In this document: in pieces, positions 5,634 to 9,451 of the stretch
How the letters are laid out: each line of letters starts with the position of its first letter
Position numbering within the stretch: the stretch's first letter is position 1
Source of the DNA: Alphaproteobacteria bacterium
Lineage (GTDB): Bacteria > Pseudomonadota > Alphaproteobacteria > Puniceispirillales > Puniceispirillaceae
Direction: 5' to 3'
Length of the DNA: 9,451 nucleotides
NCBI GenBank assembly: GCA_011522945.1
Contig: WTHY01000023.1
Span: 1-9,451, forward strand
The notes under the pieces: model-generated
The model's input: the letters and a program-made list of their open reading frames with translations, nothing else
What the model was told of the DNA's origin: nothing
Database searches by the model: none
Position numbers and translations under genes: made by a program

Positions 5634-6776
5634 ATGTCTAATACAGCAACATTACAACGTCCGACAGGCAATATTCAGTTCCTGATAGCCGGTATGCTCA
5701 TACTGTCATTTGCGTATGCGCAGCCTTTAGGTGGACTGAGTGATGTAATCATTGGCGCCGTGGCTGATGCCTATATTCAAGTTACAACATTTGTAGCCGC
5801 AACCTTGTTCCTATTTTATGGGGTCGAAAAATATTTACGCCTTGATTTAACAAATATCATGAGCAAAAGCGGCTATTGGCAGGTGCCAATTGCAGCATTG
5901 CTTGGCGCGCTCCCTGGCTGTGGCGGTGCTATCATTGTCATGACCCGCTACACAAAAGGCAATTTGTCATTTGGCGCTGTATTGGCGACCTTAACGGCCA
6001 CAATGGGGGATGCTGCGTTTCTGCTGCTTGCCAAAGAGCCTGCAACTGGGTTGATGGTCATGGCAACGGGCTTAATCGTTGGCACACTTAGTGGCTATCT
6101 CGTTGATTTTATTCATGGAACAGATTTTTTGCGTGCTGATGCCAGCAAGTCAGACACAATGCCAGACATATCGAGGCATTCTGCTAACCCAGCGATGGAC
6201 CGTATTTGGGTTTTATTGTTTATCCCAGGGATTGTCATCGGGGTTCTAACTGCGTTTCAAATTGATTTAGATGCAGTACTGGCAACAACACAAATTGAAC
6301 AGCCTATCACTGTCTTTGGGTTTATTAGCGGTATGCTATGTCTGACCATGTGGGTTCTCCCCCGGTTTCTGAGTCTGACAGGACCGCAGGATAGCTCAAT
6401 TCTAGGACGCACAATTACTGATACAAATTTTGTCACAAGCTGGGTAATTTTTGCCTTCTTGATTTTTGAAGTTGGTATTTATCTTTTTGACTTTAATCTC
6501 CATGATTTATTTGCCGGTGTGGCGTTCATTACGCCGCTTATTGCCATTCTGCTGGGATTATTGCCAGGATGCGGCCCTCAGGTGATTGTAACAAGCCTGT
6601 ATTTGACGGGGGTCATTCCGTTATCAGCGCAACTTGGCAATGCCATCAGCAATGATGGAGATGCGCTCTTCCCGGCCATTGCGCTTGCCCCAAAGGCAGC
6701 AATTTTAGCAACAATTTACAGCACTATTCCTGCCTTGTTCATTGCCTATGGCTGGTACTTCCTTTTCGAGATATAG
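5634..6776 (+). CDS. Putative manganese/heavy-metal transporter, 10-TM ArsP_2-like family
   Basis: The 380-aa, very hydrophobic protein fits the putative 10-TM heavy-metal exporter family (PF11449), often annotated as a putative manganese transporter. It has two related halves. Half one carries LGALPGCGGAIIVMTRYTKG (PGCG at 94-97) and a GDA motif at 125-127. Half two carries LGLLPGCGPQVIVTSLYLTG (PGCG at 311-314) and GDA at 342-344. The Cys and Asp are obvious candidates for metal coordination, which is inference. A hydrophilic loop at about 165-190 joins the halves. Length is normal for the family. ATG 5634 has only a weak ribosome binding site (CTAAG). It stands alone between divergent fpr and downstream clpB. 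Family is likely; metal and direction of transport are not shown here. Confidence 0.85.
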   Translation: MSNTATLQRPTGNIQFLIAGMLILSFAYAQPLGGLSDVIIGAVADAYIQVTTFVAATLFLFYGVEKYLRLDLTNIMSKSGYWQVPIAALLGALPGCGGAIIVMTRYTKGNLSFGAVLATLTATMGDAAFLLLAKEPATGLMVMATGLIVGTLSGYLVDFIHGTDFLRADASKSDTMPDISRHSANPAMDRIWVLLFIPGIVIGVLTAFQIDLDAVLATTQIEQPITVFGFISGMLCLTMWVLPRFLSLTGPQDSSILGRTITDTNFVTSWVIFAFLIFEVGIYLFDFNLHDLFAGVAFITPLIAILLGLLPGCGPQVIVTSLYLTGVIPLSAQLGNAISNDGDALFPAIALAPKAAILATIYSTIPALFIAYGWYFLFEI

Positions 6777-6783
6777 CACTGGT

Positions 6784-6807
6784 ACGTCTTAACGGACGTC
6801 TTGACGT
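6784..6807. repeat. 12-bp imperfect tandem repeat overlapping the clpB -35 box
   Basis: ACGTCTTAACGG (6784-6795) is followed directly by ACGTCTTGACGT (6796-6807), identical at 10 of 12 positions. The second copy contains the CTTGAC used as the -35 of the proposed heat-shock promoter; the first has CTTAAC at the same place. Confidence 0.6.
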
Positions 6808-6831
6808 TAGGATATGCACCTCCCACATCTA
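6800..6831 (+). promoter_or_regulatory. Candidate RpoH (sigma-32) heat-shock promoter of clpB
   Basis: CTTGAC (6800-6805) and CCACATCTA (6823-6831) match the heat-shock sigma consensus, CTTGAA-type -35 and CCCCATNTA -10. The -10 has one mismatch and the spacing (17 bases between the boxes) is suitable. clpB is a standard RpoH target, which supports the call. The implied leader before ATG 6965 is about 125-130 bases. Confidence 0.55.
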
Positions 6832-6844
6832 GGACATAAGGGCG

Positions 6845-6856
6845 CCGCGAAAGCGG
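6845..6856 (+). other. Short GNRA-loop hairpin in the clpB leader
   Basis: CCGC (6845-6848), GAAA, GCGG (6853-6856) form a small GC stem closed by a GNRA tetraloop, possibly extended with a one-base bulge. It would lie near the 5' end of the heat-shock transcript and may stabilise it. There is no U-run, so it is not a terminator for the transporter. Confidence 0.35.
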
Positions 6857-6954
6857 GCCTGTCATGAGCATAGCTTCACATAAGAAGGATGTTCATAGGA
6901 CGCGATGTACAAAATGCTAGCTGCGCTGTGATACAGGCAATTAGCAAACAAAGT

Positions 6955-6958
6955 GGAG
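6955..6958 (+). promoter_or_regulatory. Ribosome binding site of clpB
   Basis: GGAG lies six bases before ATG 6965 and fixes the clpB start, which also agrees with the family N-terminus. Confidence 0.7.
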
Positions 6959-6964
6959 AGTTGA

Positions 6965-9451
6965 ATGGATCCCAATCGGATGACAGCCATCATGCGGCAG
7001 ATACTGCAATCTGCGCAATCACTAGCCTTGGTAAAACATCACCAGCAGCTGACTGATCTGCATCTATTACAGGCTATGATAGATGACAATATCATTATAA
7101 TAACGAAATTACTGGCTGTTGCAGGTGCAGATATGGGCAAGCTTCGCGCTGAGCTTGAGACAGCATTAGCAAAAATTCCGGCCGTTTCTGGGACGGGCGC
7201 CGGCCAGTTATCACTTGATACTGAGCTTGCACGTGCCTTTGCAGAGGCAGATGCTTGGGCAAAACAAAGAGGTGACAGTTTTTTAAGCCCTGATGCAGTA
7301 CTCCTCATACTGGCGAAAAATGGATCAAAAACTGCCAAAATTTTGAAACATGCTGGTGTTAATATCTCAGAATTACAATCAGCTATTGAAAAGCAGCGCT
7401 CAGGCAAGAAGATTGATAGTGATCAAGCTGATGAATTATTCGACGCACTTAATCGATTTGCAAGAGATCTGACCGCAGCTGCTCTATCTGGCAAGCTCGA
7501 TCCTGTCATCGGACGTGATGAAGAGGTCCGCAGAACCATACAAATCCTTGCACGCCGCACGAAAAACAACCCTGTTCTAATTGGCGCACCCGGCGTGGGT
7601 AAAACGGCTATTGCAGAAGGGCTGGCTCAACGTATCGTCGCAGGGGATGTGCCTGATGCGCTTAAGGATAAGAGCATATTGGCTCTGGATATGGGCGCCC
7701 TTGTAGCTGGCGCAAAATATAGAGGAGAGTTCGAAGAGCGGCTCAAAACAGTTCTGAGTGAAATCGAATCTCAGGATGGCCAAGTCATACTTTTTATAGA
7801 TGAAATGCATCAACTGGTTGGCGCGGGTAAAACAGATGGTGCGATGGACGCCTCCAACTTGTTAAAGCCGGCCTTGGCACGTGGTGAATTACATTGCATT
7901 GGCGCCACAACATTAGATGAATATCGCAAATATGTTGAAAAAGATTCAGCTCTTGCACGTCGGTTCCAGCCTGTTTATGTCGGCGAGCCAGATGTTGAAA
8001 ATACGATCTACATTCTGCGCGGACTTAAAGAGAAATATGAGCTACATCATGGTGTGCGCATAACAGATGAAGCGCTGATTTCAGCCGCACAACTCTCACA
8101 TAGATATATTAATGAGAGGTTTTTACCTGACAAAGCCATAGATGTGGTGGATGAAGCTGCTAGTCATTTACGCATGCAAGCTGATAGCAAGCCAGAAGCT
8201 CTGGATAATTTGGACAGACATATCATTCAGCTAAAAATTGAACATGCCGCCCTGCAACGTGAATCTGACACAGTCGCAACAAAACAGAGGCTTGAAAAAA
8301 TCACAAAAGACCTAGGGACCATGGAAGCTGAGTCTGATGCACTTACCCAGCAATGGCAGGCCGCAAAGTCTGTTGTTGATGAGGTAAAATCACTTCAACA
8401 AAAGCTGGAGGATGCGCGCCATCAACTAGAGATAGCACAACGTCGAAGTGAGCTAGAGGCTGCAGCAGAATTAACCTATGCAACCATTCCAAATCTCCAA
8501 CAGGCATTGGATGCAGCCAAACAGGCTGCTGCAGACTCAGAAATGCTATCTGATGAGGTGCAGGCGCGCCATATTGCACAAGTTATTCATCAATGGACAG
8601 GTATCCCCATTACAAAGATGCTGTCTGGGGAACAAGATAAATTACTGTCGATGGAAACAAGTTTGGAAAGACAAGTTATTGGACAGGCTGAAGCGATTTC
8701 TGCAATTGCCAATGCAACCAGACGCGCACGTGCAGGGCTAAATGACCCACGCCAGCCACTTGGTAGCTTTCTGTTGCTGGGTCCAACTGGTGTTGGCAAA
8801 ACAGAATTGGCAAAAGCCCTAGCTGATTTTCTATTCGACAATAAGGACGCAATGTTGCGTCTGGACATGTCTGAATATATGGAAAAACATGCTGTTTCTC
8901 GTCTCATTGGCGCACCGCCAGGCTATGTTGGGTATGATGAAGGCGGTGTGTTAACAGAAGCGGTCAGACGCCGACCCTATCAAATTATTCTGTTTGATGA
9001 GGTCGAAAAGGCGCATCCAGATATCTTCAATTTACTGCTTCAGCTCCTTGATGAAGGACAGCTAACTGATAGTCAGGGGCACCGTGTAGATTTTCGGAAT
9101 ACGATGATATTGCTCACCTCTAATCTGGGGGCAGAACATTTGCTCGCCTTGAAAGATGGCGCTGATGTTGACACAGCACGAGCTAAAATTATGGGAGATG
9201 TTGAAAAAGCCTTCAGGCCTGAATTGCTGAACAGACTTGATAATATTTTATTATTCCAACGCTTATCACGCGAAAATATGACTGATATCGTAGATTTACA
9301 GATGCTCGAATTGCAAAAAAGGCTTGAGGACCGTAGGATAACCTTGCAAGTTTCTCACCCAGCACGTCAGTGGCTTGCCAATAAAGGATATGACCCAAAA
9401 TTTGGCGCACGTCCTCTGAAACGTGTCATGAAAACAAGTATTCAAAACGCC
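6965..9451 (+). CDS. clpB: ATP-dependent chaperone ClpB, 3' end cut by the window
   Basis: ClpB is the hexameric AAA+ disaggregase that works with DnaK to pull proteins out of aggregates in the cytoplasm. The 829 visible residues cover nearly all of the usual ~860. The N-domain has the QSAQSLALVKHHQQLTDLHL region (15-34). AAA-1 has Walker A GAPGVGKT (207-214) and Walker B LFIDE (to Glu280). A full coiled-coil M-domain follows at about 405-525 with the family's LTYATIPNL segment, which separates ClpB from ClpA and ClpC. AAA-2 has Walker A GPTGVGKT (606-613), Walker B ILFDE (675-679), TSNLG, and the sensor-2 GARPLKR. No frameshift or missing key residue is seen. ATG 6965 follows GGAG (6955-6958) at six bases. 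About 30-40 C-terminal residues lie beyond the window. Confidence 0.97.
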   Translation, partial: MDPNRMTAIMRQILQSAQSLALVKHHQQLTDLHLLQAMIDDNIIIITKLLAVAGADMGKLRAELETALAKIPAVSGTGAGQLSLDTELARAFAEADAWAKQRGDSFLSPDAVLLILAKNGSKTAKILKHAGVNISELQSAIEKQRSGKKIDSDQADELFDALNRFARDLTAAALSGKLDPVIGRDEEVRRTIQILARRTKNNPVLIGAPGVGKTAIAEGLAQRIVAGDVPDALKDKSILALDMGALVAGAKYRGEFEERLKTVLSEIESQDGQVILFIDEMHQLVGAGKTDGAMDASNLLKPALARGELHCIGATTLDEYRKYVEKDSALARRFQPVYVGEPDVENTIYILRGLKEKYELHHGVRITDEALISAAQLSHRYINERFLPDKAIDVVDEAASHLRMQADSKPEALDNLDRHIIQLKIEHAALQRESDTVATKQRLEKITKDLGTMEAESDALTQQWQAAKSVVDEVKSLQQKLEDARHQLEIAQRRSELEAAAELTYATIPNLQQALDAAKQAAADSEMLSDEVQARHIAQVIHQWTGIPITKMLSGEQDKLLSMETSLERQVIGQAEAISAIANATRRARAGLNDPRQPLGSFLLLGPTGVGKTELAKALADFLFDNKDAMLRLDMSEYMEKHAVSRLIGAPPGYVGYDEGGVLTEAVRRRPYQIILFDEVEKAHPDIFNLLLQLLDEGQLTDSQGHRVDFRNTMILLTSNLGAEHLLALKDGADVDTARAKIMGDVEKAFRPELLNRLDNILLFQRLSRENMTDIVDLQMLELQKRLEDRRITLQVSHPARQWLANKGYDPKFGARPLKRVMKTSIQNA

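Noticed and set aside
6777..6799. Intrinsic terminator after the transporter gene.
   Set aside because: The self-complementary words come from the ACGTC tandem repeat; there is no stable GC stem followed by a T-run.
6832..6964. RNA thermometer masking the clpB ribosome binding site.
   Set aside because: The only pairing I found is six bases with a G-U (CTTCAC 6874-6879 with GTGGAG 6953-6958), too weak to support the claim.
1..9451. Mobile element, prophage, CRISPR, toxin-antitoxin or defence cassette.
   Set aside because: No transposase, integrase, terminal inverted repeats, spaced direct-repeat array or defence-type domains were seen on either strand.

Overview
The window looks like a compact stretch of chromosome from a free-living, probably marine, alphaproteobacterium. 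The protein sequences point that way: a YciB/IspZ septation protein, a bacterial-type ferredoxin-NADP+ reductase ending in an EKAFVG-type tail, a short exported TPR protein with a C-x3-C tail, and ClpB. Base composition is moderate, by eye somewhat below 50 % GC. Gaps are short and two convergent gene pairs almost touch or overlap. A SAR116-like lineage is a guess from this combination; nothing here fixes the genus.

Layout. Bases 38/65-1799 (+) hold a flavodoxin-fold NAD(P)H oxidoreductase, the membrane protein YciB and an exported TPR protein. An FMN-dependent alpha-hydroxy-acid dehydrogenase (1808-2974, -) runs toward the TPR gene with an 8-base gap. After a 363-base gap with a 15-bp tandem repeat come a small unrecognised three-helix membrane protein (3338-3709, +) and a HAD-family phosphatase (3754-4479, +). 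The HAD gene collides tail-to-tail, with a 4-base overlap, with ferredoxin-NADP+ reductase fpr (4476-5291, -). A 342-base divergent region separates fpr from a putative 10-TM manganese/heavy-metal transporter (5634-6776, +). This region carries a 17-bp tandem duplication, a cluster of TTGCAT words, and a possible 37-aa ORF with a good ribosome binding site. The window ends inside clpB (6965-9451, +), which starts after a plausible RpoH (sigma-32) heat-shock promoter.

The genes do not form one pathway. This is mostly housekeeping and redox/stress material: two flavin redox enzymes (fpr and the alpha-hydroxy-acid dehydrogenase), a flavodoxin-like protein, metal export and protein disaggregation. 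I see no phage, transposon, CRISPR, toxin-antitoxin or defence cassette, no tRNA or rRNA, and no interrupted gene. The points most worth a second look are non-coding: short tandem duplications in three intergenic regions, the architecture upstream of the metal transporter, and the clpB promoter. I do not see convincing evidence of a new multi-gene system.
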